NCBI GenBank assembly: GCA_047637535.1
Contig: JBLIKY010000028.1
Coordinates: forward strand, 1 to 16,824
Source of the DNA: UBA2040 sp047637535
GTDB taxonomy: Bacteria; Bacteroidota; Bacteroidia; Flavobacteriales_D; Crocinitomicaceae
Length of the DNA: 16,824 bases
Direction of reading: 5' to 3'
The translations under genes and the position numbers were made by a program. The notes below the pieces were generated by a model. The model did no database searches and was not told where the DNA came from. It saw only the letters and a program-made list of their open reading frames with translations. Shown here piece after piece: positions 6,655 to 15,028 of this stretch; within the stretch, counting starts at the first letter, position 1; every line of letters starts with the position of its first letter.

Positions 6655-8562
6655 ATGCCTTCTGATTTTAAACCATATTGTAACAATCCTTTTTTAAGAC
6701 AAAGACTGTCTACCCTTGACGTAAAAGTTGGAAAAGTTGGGTTTGGAGGAACAAATCCAATACGTCTGCAATCCATGACCACAACAGACACAATGGACAC
6801 TACTAAATCAGTAGACCAGTCAGCCCGTATGATTGATGCTGGTTGTGAATTGGTAAGACTCACCGCGCCTAGCAAAAAAGATGCAGAAAACTTAAGGGAA
6901 ATTCGCAACGAATTACTTAAAAAAGGATACAACGTACCTATTGTAGCCGACATCCATTTTACTCCAAATGCGGCAGAAATTGCTGCACAAATTGTTGAAA
7001 AAGTAAGGGTAAACCCTGGCAATTATGCGGACAAGAAAAAATTTGAAGAACATATTTACACTGACGAAAGTTATCAGGCTGAACTAATCAGAATCGAAGA
7101 AAAATTTACTCCTCTTGTTAAAATATGTAAAGAAAGAGGCACTGCAATGCGTATTGGCACCAACCACGGTTCGCTATCAGATCGTATTTTGTCCCGTTAC
7201 GGAGACACTCCTCTTGGAATGGTTGAGTCTGCAATGGAATTTATTCGCATTTGCGAGAAAAATGATTTCCGCGAATTAGTAATCAGTATGAAGGCTTCAA
7301 ACACACTAGTTATGGTGCAGGCCTATCGCCTTTTGACTGCTCAAATGTTGGAAATAGGACATTGTTACCCTTTACATCTTGGGGTTACAGAAGCCGGAGA
7401 CGGTGAAGACGGTAGAGTAAAATCTGCAGTTGGAATAGGTGCATTATTAGAAGATGGATTAGGAGATACGATACGTGTCTCTTTGACTGAAGAACCAGAA
7501 TACGAAATACCAGTTGCTCGAAAACTAGCACTAAAGCACAGTTTATTGACGAACAACTTAACCATAAAAGGCAATCACACCCTCCCCTATTCTCCTTTTG
7601 AATACAAAAGGGCCGCTACAGATAAGATTCATAACATTGGTGCAAATCAAGTTCCGGTGGTTGTTGCTGATTTGAGCGACAAACAAAACTTAAAGCCTTC
7701 TCACTTTTATGGTTTCGGGTATTCTTACTCTATTGAACTTGACAAATGGAACTTACGTGATCAAGCTGCCGACTACGTTTTCGTAGGAGATAATGAAATC
7801 AGCTTTGAAGTTCCGGGTACACTAGGGGTCATTATGAATCATGACGCTTGGTTAAAGCACGGTCAAAACAAACAAGGGTTTTATCCTATAAGCGCTAAAG
7901 CTCTCTCCATTAACTCACCATACTTCCTTTCCATAGAAGCAAGTGACGACATTGATTTTGATGAAATTAACGAGAACGCCATACTTGTTGTAAGCACGAA
8001 ATACGACAATAAAACACAGGTTTTTCGCAAATTTCTATCTGACATAACGAAAAACAAGAAGAACAACCCATTAATTATTCGTTACAACCATCAGGAAGAA
8101 GATCTTGAAACGTATCAAGTTTACACTTCCTCTGACGCTGGTTCCATCTTAATAGATGGTTACGGTGACGGAATCTGGCTAAGCGGAAATCATCCTTTGC
8201 TTCAAATCAATTCTTTGGCATTTGGAATTTTGCAGGCCACTCGAACAAGAATCTCAAAAACAGAATACATTTCTTGTCCATCATGCGGGCGTACATTGTT
8301 TGACTTACAAGAAACAACGGCAAAAATCAGAGAGCGAACTTCTCACCTCAAAGGAATAAAAATTGGAATCATGGGGTGCATTGTAAATGGCCCTGGTGAA
8401 ATGGCAGATGCTGATTATGGATATGTTGGAACTGGTCCTGGAAAAATTACACTTTACAAAGAAAAAGAAGTCATCAGGAAAAATGTTGCCGAAGCCGAAG
8501 CTGTAGATGCTTTAATCGATTTAATTCGAGATAATGGCGACTGGATTGACATAAAACCCTAG
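6655..8562 (+). CDS. ispG: 4-hydroxy-3-methylbut-2-enyl-diphosphate synthase (long form)
   Basis: A 635-aa IspG (GcpE). It converts 2-C-methyl-D-erythritol cyclodiphosphate to HMBPP in the MEP isoprenoid pathway using a [4Fe-4S] cluster. The N-terminal TIM barrel is clear (PIRLQSMTTTDTMDTTKSVDQ, VPIVADIHFTPNAA, VRVNPGNYADKK, RIGTNHGSLSDRI, HLGVTEAGDGEDGRVKSAVG). A central insertion of about 250 residues (about 285-530) makes it much longer than the E. coli enzyme (about 370); this long form is normal in Bacteroidota, plants and chlamydiae. The C-terminal domain has the cluster ligands Cys541 and Cys544 (SCPSCGR) and Cys575 (GCIVNGPGE). The start is ATG 6655; an upstream TTG at 6628 overlaps the -7 element and is rejected. 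A short AAAACC-CTA-GGTTTT palindrome overlaps the stop and could be a weak terminator. Confidence 0.96.
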   Translation: MPSDFKPYCNNPFLRQRLSTLDVKVGKVGFGGTNPIRLQSMTTTDTMDTTKSVDQSARMIDAGCELVRLTAPSKKDAENLREIRNELLKKGYNVPIVADIHFTPNAAEIAAQIVEKVRVNPGNYADKKKFEEHIYTDESYQAELIRIEEKFTPLVKICKERGTAMRIGTNHGSLSDRILSRYGDTPLGMVESAMEFIRICEKNDFRELVISMKASNTLVMVQAYRLLTAQMLEIGHCYPLHLGVTEAGDGEDGRVKSAVGIGALLEDGLGDTIRVSLTEEPEYEIPVARKLALKHSLLTNNLTIKGNHTLPYSPFEYKRAATDKIHNIGANQVPVVVADLSDKQNLKPSHFYGFGYSYSIELDKWNLRDQAADYVFVGDNEISFEVPGTLGVIMNHDAWLKHGQNKQGFYPISAKALSINSPYFLSIEASDDIDFDEINENAILVVSTKYDNKTQVFRKFLSDITKNKKNNPLIIRYNHQEEDLETYQVYTSSDAGSILIDGYGDGIWLSGNHPLLQINSLAFGILQATRTRISKTEYISCPSCGRTLFDLQETTAKIRERTSHLKGIKIGIMGCIVNGPGEMADADYGYVGTGPGKITLYKEKEVIRKNVAEAEAVDALIDLIRDNGDWIDIKP

Positions 8563-8742
8563 GTTTTGTGCTGTTAATGAGCCGATTAGGACGTTTGATG
8601 TAAAGCATTAGTCACCTCAAAAAAACGTCGCAATAAACAAAGCATCTCAAAGAATTAATACCACAAGAAGGGAGACTGATTAAAACGCGCTTAAAACGCC
8701 TTATTTTGCCTTAATCCATAACGAAAGTAGTTTCACGTGGAA
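8563..8742. other. Convergent intergenic region between ispG and mnmG
   Basis: No ORF. It holds the facing 7-mers GACGTTT (8590-8596) and AAACGTC (8623-8629) around a 26-base loop, and AAAACGC repeated near 8685-8700. None makes a convincing terminator. The right end carries most of a parS-like site (8729-8744). Confidence 0.5.
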
Positions 8743-8744
8743 CT
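8729..8744. promoter_or_regulatory. parS-like ParB binding site (site 1, degenerate)
   Basis: AGTTTCACGTGGAACT. On the minus strand, AGTTCCACGTGAAACT, it fits the B. subtilis Spo0J consensus TGTTNCACGTGAAACA everywhere except the two outermost bases. It overlaps the last two bases of the mnmG stop codon (8743-8745). Alone it would be weak evidence; with two better sites 1.9 kb away at the other end of mnmG it becomes credible. Confidence 0.6.
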
Positions 8745-10614
8745 ATCTTCCCATATGGATCAACAATACAGAAATATCACTTGGTGAAATTCCACTGATT
8801 CGGCTTGCTTGTCCAATCGTTACAGGACGTATAGCGTTTAGTTTTTCAACCGCCTCTGAACTCAAACTTTTCAAAGTTGAATAATCGACCTGTGTTGGAA
8901 TAGAAACACTCTCGAGTCGATTTTGCTTATTGGCCATGTCTTGTTCGCGCTCGATATAACCCTCATACTTCATAAGGATTTCAGTTTGATCTGATACATC
9001 AGCATGAACCGTATTTAATTCTTCCACCTTCTTTTTAGCACTAGGACTCATAATAAATAAGTCTTCCATACATATTTGAGGTCTAGTAATCAACTGTGCC
9101 AACTTAACTTGATGCTTAATCTCAGAACTATTTCTTTCAACTAAAACAGGGTTTGCTAGTTCTGGTGGCACACCTTCTTTCTGAAGAAAGCCAACCAACT
9201 CTTTCGTGCCCATCACTTTTTGTTCAACAATTTTCAAACGTTCATCATCAACCAAACCAAGCGCATGTGCAATAGGGGTTAACCTAACATCGGCGTTGTC
9301 TTGTCTTAGAAGGATTCGGTATTCAGCTCTACTTGTAAACATACGATAAGGCTCTTCCGTGCCTTTGGTGATCAAATCATCTATCAATACGCCAATGTAG
9401 GCTTGGTCTCTATTAAGAATGAAAGGGTCTCGTTCTTGAACTTTCAGTGCAGCATTAATACCCGCCATTAAACCTTGACAACCTGCTTCTTCGTAACCGG
9501 TTGTTCCGTTTATCTGTCCGGCAAAATATAGACCTTCTACCAATTTAGTTTCTAGCGTATGCTTTAATTGTGTTGGCGGAAAATAATCATACTCAATCGC
9601 GTAACCCGGTCGAAACATTTTAGCCTTTTCAAAACCAGGAATAGCTTGCATAGCTTTTTGTTGTACTTCTTCAGGCAATGAAGTAGAGAATCCGTTAACG
9701 TATATCTCAACCGTTTTCCAACCCTCTGGTTCGACAAAAATCTGGTGTCTGTCTCTGTCGGCAAAACGGTTTATTTTGTCCTCAATAGAAGGACAGTATC
9801 TTGGTCCGCTCGATTTAATCGCCCCATTAAACATAGGTGATCGATCAAAACCTTCTTTTAATAAATCATGAGTTTCAGGATTCGTATACGTAATCCAACA
9901 ATTTCTTTGTTTTCTTAAAGCATCCGTGTTTGTAAAACTAAACTTAGAAGGGTTTTCATCGCCAAGCTGAACTTCCATTTTGGTGTAATCTAAAGAACGG
10001 CCATCCACTCTTGGAGGAGTTCCGGTTTTCATTCTTCCAGCGACAAAACCATAATTAATCAAATCCTCAGTAATTCCAGTTGAAGCTTTCTCTCCTGCTC
10101 GACCACCACCAAATTGTTTTTCTCCAAGGTGAATTAAGCCATTTAAAAACGTTCCATTTGTCAACACAACTGACTTACCATAAATGGTAATTCCCAGCCC
10201 AGTTTTAACACCGACAATCTTGTTTGATTCTACAGCTAATCCCGTTGCCATGTCCTGCCAAAAATCAACATTCTCATTTGACTCTAGCAACAAGCGCCAC
10301 TCTTCGGCAAACATCATGCGGTCATTTTGAGTTCGTGGTGACCACATAGCCGGTCCTTTTGAACGATTCAACAGCCTAAACTGTATTGCGCTCTTATCGG
10401 CAACAATACCCGACCCGCCGCCAAGAGCATCAATCTCTCTAACGATTTGACCCTTCGCAACACCACCCATTGCCGGATTACAACTCATTTGAGCAATGGT
10501 GTTCATGTTCATGGTTATTAACAGAACCTTGGACCCTAGTTTACCGGCAGCATTTGCAGCCTCACAACCAGCATGACCTCCCCCAACAACAATAACATCG
10601 TATGATTTTAACAT
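8743..10614 (-). CDS. mnmG: tRNA uridine-5-carboxymethylaminomethyl(34) synthesis protein MnmG (GidA)
   Basis: A 623-aa protein of normal family length. It starts with the FAD dinucleotide-binding motif VIVVGGGHAGCEAA (Gly11, Gly13, Gly16), followed by the family signatures MSCNPAMGGVAKGQIVREID, GRMKTGTPPRVDGRS, GPRYCPSIEDKI and GYEEAGCQGLMAG. The C-terminal helical part, used by the family to bind MnmE and tRNA, ends ISGISPSDISVLLIHMGR. With MnmE it installs (carboxymethyl)aminomethyl groups on U34 of certain tRNAs, using FAD, methylene-tetrahydrofolate and glycine or ammonium. It follows ybeY after an 87-bp gap that holds two parS-like sites, one ending eight bases before the ATG. gidA is a classic origin-proximal gene in many bacteria. 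ParB occupancy may affect its transcription (inference). Confidence 0.97.
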   Translation of the reverse strand: MLKSYDVIVVGGGHAGCEAANAAGKLGSKVLLITMNMNTIAQMSCNPAMGGVAKGQIVREIDALGGGSGIVADKSAIQFRLLNRSKGPAMWSPRTQNDRMMFAEEWRLLLESNENVDFWQDMATGLAVESNKIVGVKTGLGITIYGKSVVLTNGTFLNGLIHLGEKQFGGGRAGEKASTGITEDLINYGFVAGRMKTGTPPRVDGRSLDYTKMEVQLGDENPSKFSFTNTDALRKQRNCWITYTNPETHDLLKEGFDRSPMFNGAIKSSGPRYCPSIEDKINRFADRDRHQIFVEPEGWKTVEIYVNGFSTSLPEEVQQKAMQAIPGFEKAKMFRPGYAIEYDYFPPTQLKHTLETKLVEGLYFAGQINGTTGYEEAGCQGLMAGINAALKVQERDPFILNRDQAYIGVLIDDLITKGTEEPYRMFTSRAEYRILLRQDNADVRLTPIAHALGLVDDERLKIVEQKVMGTKELVGFLQKEGVPPELANPVLVERNSSEIKHQVKLAQLITRPQICMEDLFIMSPSAKKKVEELNTVHADVSDQTEILMKYEGYIEREQDMANKQNRLESVSIPTQVDYSTLKSLSSEAVEKLNAIRPVTIGQASRISGISPSDISVLLIHMGR

Positions 10615-10622
10615 TCTAATTT

Positions 10623-10638
10623 TGTTTCACGTGGAACA
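10623..10638. promoter_or_regulatory. parS ParB binding site (site 2)
   Basis: TGTTTCACGTGGAACA; on the minus strand TGTTCCACGTGAAACA, a full match to TGTTNCACGTGAAACA. It is the core of a 26-bp inverted repeat (10618-10643) with only one mismatched pair. It covers the leader of mnmG from 9 to 24 bases upstream of its start codon, so it could act as an operator or, in RNA, as a hairpin beside the ribosome entry site. Confidence 0.82.
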
Positions 10639-10685
10639 AAATTACCTTAGACATAAGTAGTGAACAAATAAACAGTCAACAAAGA

Positions 10686-10701
10686 TGTTTCACGTGAAAC
10701 A
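10686..10701. promoter_or_regulatory. parS ParB binding site (site 3, perfect consensus)
   Basis: TGTTTCACGTGAAACA, a perfect 16-bp palindrome identical to the canonical chromosomal parS sequence; it extends to 18 bp as a palindrome (10685-10702). It directly abuts the ybeY stop codon (10702-10704). Its centre is 63 bp from that of site 2, close to six helical turns, so both lie on the same DNA face. Confidence 0.88.
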
Positions 10702-11112
10702 TTAATTCTGTTTTAGGTAGTAATTTTCTTTAGACCTCATTATTAAAATGTCCTCTTCCGTCTTGTCTTTATACCCACACAGGTGCAAAACGCCATGGAC
10801 CAAAACTCTTTTTAATTCTTCTAAAAACAACACATTAAACTCGCTGGCGTTTTCCTCAACACGAGTAACACTAATGAACAAGTCGCCACTAACACAGTTG
10901 TCCTCGTTGTAATTAAACGTTATAATATCTGTGTAATAATCATGCTCCAAATGTTTCTTATTGATCTCTAATAAGTAATCATCTGAACAGAACACAACAG
11001 AAATTTCACCTAACAAATACCCTTCTTTAACTACTGCATCAGCCAACCAACTATTAACTTGTGGTTGGTTAAATTCAAAAGAATCTATTTCTTCAAAACA
11101 AAAATCAATCAT
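10702..11112 (-). CDS. ybeY: Endoribonuclease YbeY (rRNA maturation factor)
   Basis: A 136-aa UPF0054 protein. YbeY is a metal-dependent RNase in 16S rRNA 3'-end maturation and ribosome quality control. Visible features are EINKKHLEHDYYTDIITFNY (the usual LNxxxxxxxxxTDVLSF region), GDLFIS and the metal site LVHGVLHLCGYKD. His106 and His110 match the first two zinc ligands; the third, expected at 116, is Asp, so the familiar HGxLHLxGYDH is altered. I recall this in other Bacteroidota but cannot check it here. An in-frame ATG at 11154 would overlap the upstream gene by 50 bases. ATG 11112 (MIDFCFEEI) overlaps it by eight and matches the usual YbeY start, so it is chosen. Part of the DUF4175-rsbW-ybeY operon. 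Confidence 0.9.
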   Translation of the reverse strand: MIDFCFEEIDSFEFNQPQVNSWLADAVVKEGYLLGEISVVFCSDDYLLEINKKHLEHDYYTDIITFNYNEDNCVSGDLFISVTRVEENASEFNVLFLEELKRVLVHGVLHLCGYKDKTEEDILIMRSKENYYLKQN

Positions 11113-11530
11113 TCTTTTTGAAATAAATATTAACCTCTCGGCCTTCATTCGCATATTCTACTTCGTCCGCTAAGTGTCTCATTAGATAAATCCCTCGGCC
11201 ACTTTCCTTCTCAATGTTCTCAGGAGCGGTAGGGTCAGCAATATTAGAAAAATCAAAACCTTTGCCCGAATCTATAATACTGAAACAAAGCTGTTCCTTT
11301 GTGGCACCAACGACTACTTTAACCTCACAGTTTTTATCGAGAGAATTCCCATGAATTATAGCGTTATTAAACGCTTCTGTTACTGCAATTAAAACGTTAC
11401 CATAATTATCCTCGTCAACACCCATATCAGCGCAAGTTCGATCAATCAATCCTTCAACAAGACTTAGTTGCTCAAAATCTGAAGGGCAACCCAAACGTTC
11501 AACCTCTTTAAATCCTTCTTTCATTGTCAT
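11105..11530 (-). CDS. RsbW/SpoIIAB-like ATP-binding protein (GHKL anti-sigma/serine kinase family)
   Basis: A 141-aa stand-alone HATPase_c domain. The Bergerat ATP site is visible: N box TEAFNNAIIHGN (about 51-62), G1 box DSGKGFD (87-93) and G2 box SGRGIYLM (110-117). Length and layout match RsbW/SpoIIAB-type regulators, which bind a sigma factor or phosphorylate an STAS-domain anti-anti-sigma factor. Neither partner gene is in this window, so its target is unknown and anti-sigma activity should not be assumed. Its ATG lies three bases after the DUF4175 stop; an alternative ATG at 11524 would sit at better distance from AAGAG, so the true start may be two codons later. The 3' end overlaps ybeY by eight bases. 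Confidence 0.85.
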   Translation of the reverse strand: MTMKEGFKEVERLGCPSDFEQLSLVEGLIDRTCADMGVDEDNYGNVLIAVTEAFNNAIIHGNSLDKNCEVKVVVGATKEQLCFSIIDSGKGFDFSNIADPTAPENIEKESGRGIYLMRHLADEVEYANEGREVNIYFKKND

Positions 11531-11533
11531 CTC

Positions 11534-14500
11534 TTAACGAGCAATATTGAAATAGTCGTTGGCTTTATCCTTATAGTATTTATTAAACACAGGATCAACA
11601 CTTCGCAACATTTCAATTTGCTTTAGTTTTTCCTTATTATACTCCTCAAATCGTATTTGGTTACTAAAATTTTCGTTTTTTCCTGACTTACTTTCGCGCT
11701 TGTCTTCAAACCCCCTCTCCATCAACGCTTTTTCACTTTCAAGTAAACGTGTTAAAATGTCTCTTTGGCGCGTTATCATTTGACTTGAAAAATTCTTGTT
11801 TATTAAATCGCGTTCTTGTTTCTCCAGTTCATCCAACAAAGGATTCAGCTGATTGCCCTTTCCTTTGCCGTCCTTGTTTAACTCATCGCGCATTTCTTCT
11901 AACCTTCTTCTAATTTCGCTTTGTTGAGCCGCCATCTTAGCCGCTTCTTTATTGCCAAGACCAGGCATAGGCGAACCCTCTTTACCACCAGGACTCATGC
12001 CTCCTTCTCCTTCACCCGGAGATTTACCCCCCGGGGACTTACCCTTTTTCATCATTTCAAGCTGCTGCTTGAGCATTTGCTTCATGTCCATATTACTTGG
12101 GCCGGCTTTTCCTATACCCGGTTTCGGTTTGCCCCCACCAGGTTTTGAACAGCTTCCTTCGCCTTTCTTCATGTCAGACATTTGCTGTTGCATTGCCTCC
12201 AGGCTCTCGTTTAACATTAACGCAAGATTGTTAAACCCCATCATTGCGCCTTGCTGATGCCTGCCAAGGTCCGTTCTTCGGTGCTCGTCCATGTCCTCAA
12301 CACTTGCTAAATGGTTCAGCTTTATTTCTTGCAGCTCTTTATCAATGAAGGAGGCAATTTTTGGTTGTCGTTTTGCCAATGACTGTAGCGAGTCATTTAC
12401 CTGTTTGGTATCATCAACAATGTTGCGTTGCTTGCGCGAGTATTGTCTATAAGACGGATCAGAATCCAGAACATTATTCAAGTTATTCATCACTAACTCT
12501 TGATCAAACGACAAGCTCATTAGGGATTTTAAAATCCTTCTCAACGCCTCTATGTCCTCGCCTTGCTGCTGCTGGTTTGCTTCTTCCTGCATTTGGTTCA
12601 GGTCTTCGGCCATCTTTTCCATTTCATCCGCCGCGCTATTTTGATTTTCTCCCGCCTTAGATTCTTTTCCTTTTTGAAGGTTTTCGGAAGCCTCTTTCAT
12701 TTCTTCACTAATCGATTCCTTTTGCTCTTTCTGCTCCGAAATGTCCATTGGACTTTCAAGCTGTTCATTTAAGCTTTTCATTTCTTCCATGTCTTTTTTC
12801 AAGTCATCGAATTTTTCATTTAATTCTTCCTGCTTTTTGACACCTTCTTCTTTGGGTATAGTCTTTTTCTCGATTTGATTTTCAAGCTTTCTTTGATCCT
12901 CTGCCAATTGAAAAAGTTCTTTTTCTATGTCGTCAATTTTTTCATTCACCTGAAGCTTCTTCAACATTTCTAAACTACGGTCCAATTGCTTGTTTTGATC
13001 TTCCGCATTTTGGTCTAGTTTTTCCATCTCATTTTGGAGTCCCTCTTTGTCTTGATTCTCCATCATCTCTTCAAGCTTTTTGAGAAGATCGAGCATTTCA
13101 TCATCCATGAGCTCATTCATCAACTCATCGATCAACTTTTGCTTTTCCAATAAGGCTGGGTCCATCGCTTCCAATTGATTTTTTTCTTCAGCACTTTTAT
13201 CCATCATTTTATTGACGTTTTCCATGGCCTTCTGAAGGTTCTCCTGATTGGATTGAAGCCTTTTTAGTTCTTCTTTCATCTTCCAATCCATTGATTTTGA
13301 ATTATTTATATCTTTTTTAAGTCGTTCAACATCCTTCTTAAATTCTTTGGTTTTGGACAATACTGCTTCTAGTTTTTCTTGTATCTTTTCTTGTTCATCC
13401 TGACGTTTATCGTTTAACTCGCTTAAACCAGGCAACTGATATGTAAAACGCTGACTAATGGAAGACTTACTGCCGTTAACGCCGTCGTTATCTCGAACCT
13501 TAAAATAATATTCAATACGGTCTTCTATTACTAATTCTTCCCGTCTAAAGTCAACAGCAAAATCAAACTGTTGAGTCGTACCTGAAACATTTTTCACCTT
13601 CATTGATTCATTGCGAACTGCTCCGTCCTTAGACCTAACCTCATAGAAGAACATCAATGAAGACAAACCATAATCATCACTCACTTGTCCCGTGAAAAAT
13701 CGAGTGCCGTCGCTCAAACTATCCTTAACTTCATTAACCAAAATAGACGGAAAAGCATCTTTTATTACATCAATGTTGTATTGACTTGAGTCAACTTTCG
13801 AACTAACAGAATTAAACAAGTAGAGCTTTAAAAAATCATCATTTACGAAGGTAGATTTGAATTTAAAACCTTCTTCATTAAAGATTTCATCTGTCTTCTT
13901 TGTCTTTAAGTATACCTTTTTAGTGTTCTTGGCTAAAAAAGACCACTCTACTTCTGTGCCTTCTGGAATAATTATGTCACCACTATTTTGAATCACTTCA
14001 TCCTTCTTTCTTAAATAAGCAGGATAATGAAGGTTAGCTACTTGACGACCTAATGACGACTTCGGATTAATTTGAATGTGAAAAAGACCCGAATTGTATC
14101 CATTGCCTTCAAAATGAAAATCCCCGGTACGGTTTACTTTCACCAACTCGAAAGAAGCTATATTCTTCGCTGTCCAATTCATTAAGAACTTACCATCATT
14201 GGTAATTAAATACAACTTCTCAGGGAGGGAGCCTCCTGTCAACTTTACTTCTAAGGTTATATTACTCCCCTCCTCTACCGTTAAACTATTGTTGAGCAGA
14301 ACGAAAGAAAAAGGCGATTGTGGAACAAATTCTCGTTCAAAATTTATAACCCGTTCGGTACCTTGCTTCAGCATAGAGGGCACAAAGACGGCGGCTAAAA
14401 TCAACAACAAAAACAAGGGCGTCAACCACTTTATATATCGCTTATTCTGTCCTAAATCTACCGCATCGGTAAAAGTAAAGCCGTTTAATTTATTTGCCTT

Positions 14501-14896
14501 TTGAACAACAGAGGCACGTATTAATTCATAACTCGCTCCTTGATTTGAATCACTAAGCTGAAGAGTATTCAATAACCTGTCGGAAACCTGAGGGAAAAAC
14601 TGTCCAATTATTCCTGCCGCTTGATTGCGATTAATTCTTTTACCGAAAGAAAAAAGCTTCAATATTGAAACAAAGAAATATTTAAAAAAGATGTATCCGT
14701 TTACAAGTAAAAAGCCAAAAAACAAGACCGCTCTCACATAGGAATTGAATCGACCCATAAATTCTAAACCTGTAACTAAAAGAAAACTACCAATAAGCAC
14801 AGCTAGAAAAAGAAGCCCTCCTTTTAGCATCTCATTCTTATAATATTTTTTGATGAAAGCATCAACTTGCTCTATCAATCTATCAAACGCCGACAT
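11534..14896 (-). CDS. DUF4175 family large membrane/coiled-coil protein
   Basis: An 1120-aa protein with a layout typical of the Bacteroidota DUF4175 family. Three hydrophobic segments (about 24-45, 54-77, 156-175) anchor it in the inner membrane. A beta-rich region follows (about 190-485), then a very long Glu/Lys/Gln/Met-rich coiled coil (about 490-780). A Gly/Pro/Lys low-complexity linker lies at about 910-985 (SKPGGGKPKPGIGK, SPGGKSPGEGEGG). A final helical part with basic residues ends FNKYYKDKANDYFNIAR. No catalytic motif is visible. The function is unknown; the architecture suggests a scaffold facing the periplasm, but orientation cannot be set by eye. It heads the minus-strand operon with the RsbW-like protein and YbeY, and diverges from gltX across 132 bp. 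Confidence 0.85.
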   Translation of the reverse strand: MSAFDRLIEQVDAFIKKYYKNEMLKGGLLFLAVLIGSFLLVTGLEFMGRFNSYVRAVLFFGFLLVNGYIFFKYFFVSILKLFSFGKRINRNQAAGIIGQFFPQVSDRLLNTLQLSDSNQGASYELIRASVVQKANKLNGFTFTDAVDLGQNKRYIKWLTPLFLLLILAAVFVPSMLKQGTERVINFEREFVPQSPFSFVLLNNSLTVEEGSNITLEVKLTGGSLPEKLYLITNDGKFLMNWTAKNIASFELVKVNRTGDFHFEGNGYNSGLFHIQINPKSSLGRQVANLHYPAYLRKKDEVIQNSGDIIIPEGTEVEWSFLAKNTKKVYLKTKKTDEIFNEEGFKFKSTFVNDDFLKLYLFNSVSSKVDSSQYNIDVIKDAFPSILVNEVKDSLSDGTRFFTGQVSDDYGLSSLMFFYEVRSKDGAVRNESMKVKNVSGTTQQFDFAVDFRREELVIEDRIEYYFKVRDNDGVNGSKSSISQRFTYQLPGLSELNDKRQDEQEKIQEKLEAVLSKTKEFKKDVERLKKDINNSKSMDWKMKEELKRLQSNQENLQKAMENVNKMMDKSAEEKNQLEAMDPALLEKQKLIDELMNELMDDEMLDLLKKLEEMMENQDKEGLQNEMEKLDQNAEDQNKQLDRSLEMLKKLQVNEKIDDIEKELFQLAEDQRKLENQIEKKTIPKEEGVKKQEELNEKFDDLKKDMEEMKSLNEQLESPMDISEQKEQKESISEEMKEASENLQKGKESKAGENQNSAADEMEKMAEDLNQMQEEANQQQQGEDIEALRRILKSLMSLSFDQELVMNNLNNVLDSDPSYRQYSRKQRNIVDDTKQVNDSLQSLAKRQPKIASFIDKELQEIKLNHLASVEDMDEHRRTDLGRHQQGAMMGFNNLALMLNESLEAMQQQMSDMKKGEGSCSKPGGGKPKPGIGKAGPSNMDMKQMLKQQLEMMKKGKSPGGKSPGEGEGGMSPGGKEGSPMPGLGNKEAAKMAAQQSEIRRRLEEMRDELNKDGKGKGNQLNPLLDELEKQERDLINKNFSSQMITRQRDILTRLLESEKALMERGFEDKRESKSGKNENFSNQIRFEEYNKEKLKQIEMLRSVDPVFNKYYKDKANDYFNIAR

Positions 14897-15004
14897 AATT
14901 CACTTTTGTTATAACATACTAAGTTAAAACAAAGGCTGAATACTCAGCGATCACTTAGAAAATATTAACACTACACGCTAACAATATGATACTAACGAAA
15001 TAAC

Positions 15005-15012
15005 TATCTTTG
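15005..15012 (+). promoter_or_regulatory. Bacteroidota -7 promoter element of gltX
   Basis: TATCTTTG matches TAnnTTTG exactly, 17 bp before the gltX ATG, and is identical to the desaturase element at 6521-6528. No good -33 TTG at the usual spacing was found. Confidence 0.55.
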
Positions 15013-15028
15013 CAGAAAAATTTATAAC

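Noticed and set aside
8590..8629. GACGTTT/AAACGTC inverted repeat as a terminator for ispG or mnmG
   Set aside because: The 26-base loop and short stem without a following T run make this unconvincing.
8729..8744. CACGTG motif as a mere restriction site or generic E-box-like palindrome
   Set aside because: The flanking bases match parS for 14 of 16 positions and two better sites are nearby, so coincidence is less likely, although this site alone is weak.
8701..10720. Replication origin with DnaA boxes next to the parS sites
   Set aside because: No cluster of TTATnCACA-type boxes, no dnaA gene and no AT-rich unwinding region were seen; the origin is probably elsewhere.
11113..11154. Longer YbeY from ATG 11154
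   Set aside because: It would overlap the preceding gene by 50 bases and adds residues before the usual YbeY N terminus.
11921..12772. Several open frames antisense to the DUF4175 gene
   Set aside because: They mirror the Glu/Lys-rich and Gly/Pro-rich coding sequence, giving Phe/Leu/Pro-rich translations with no family resemblance.
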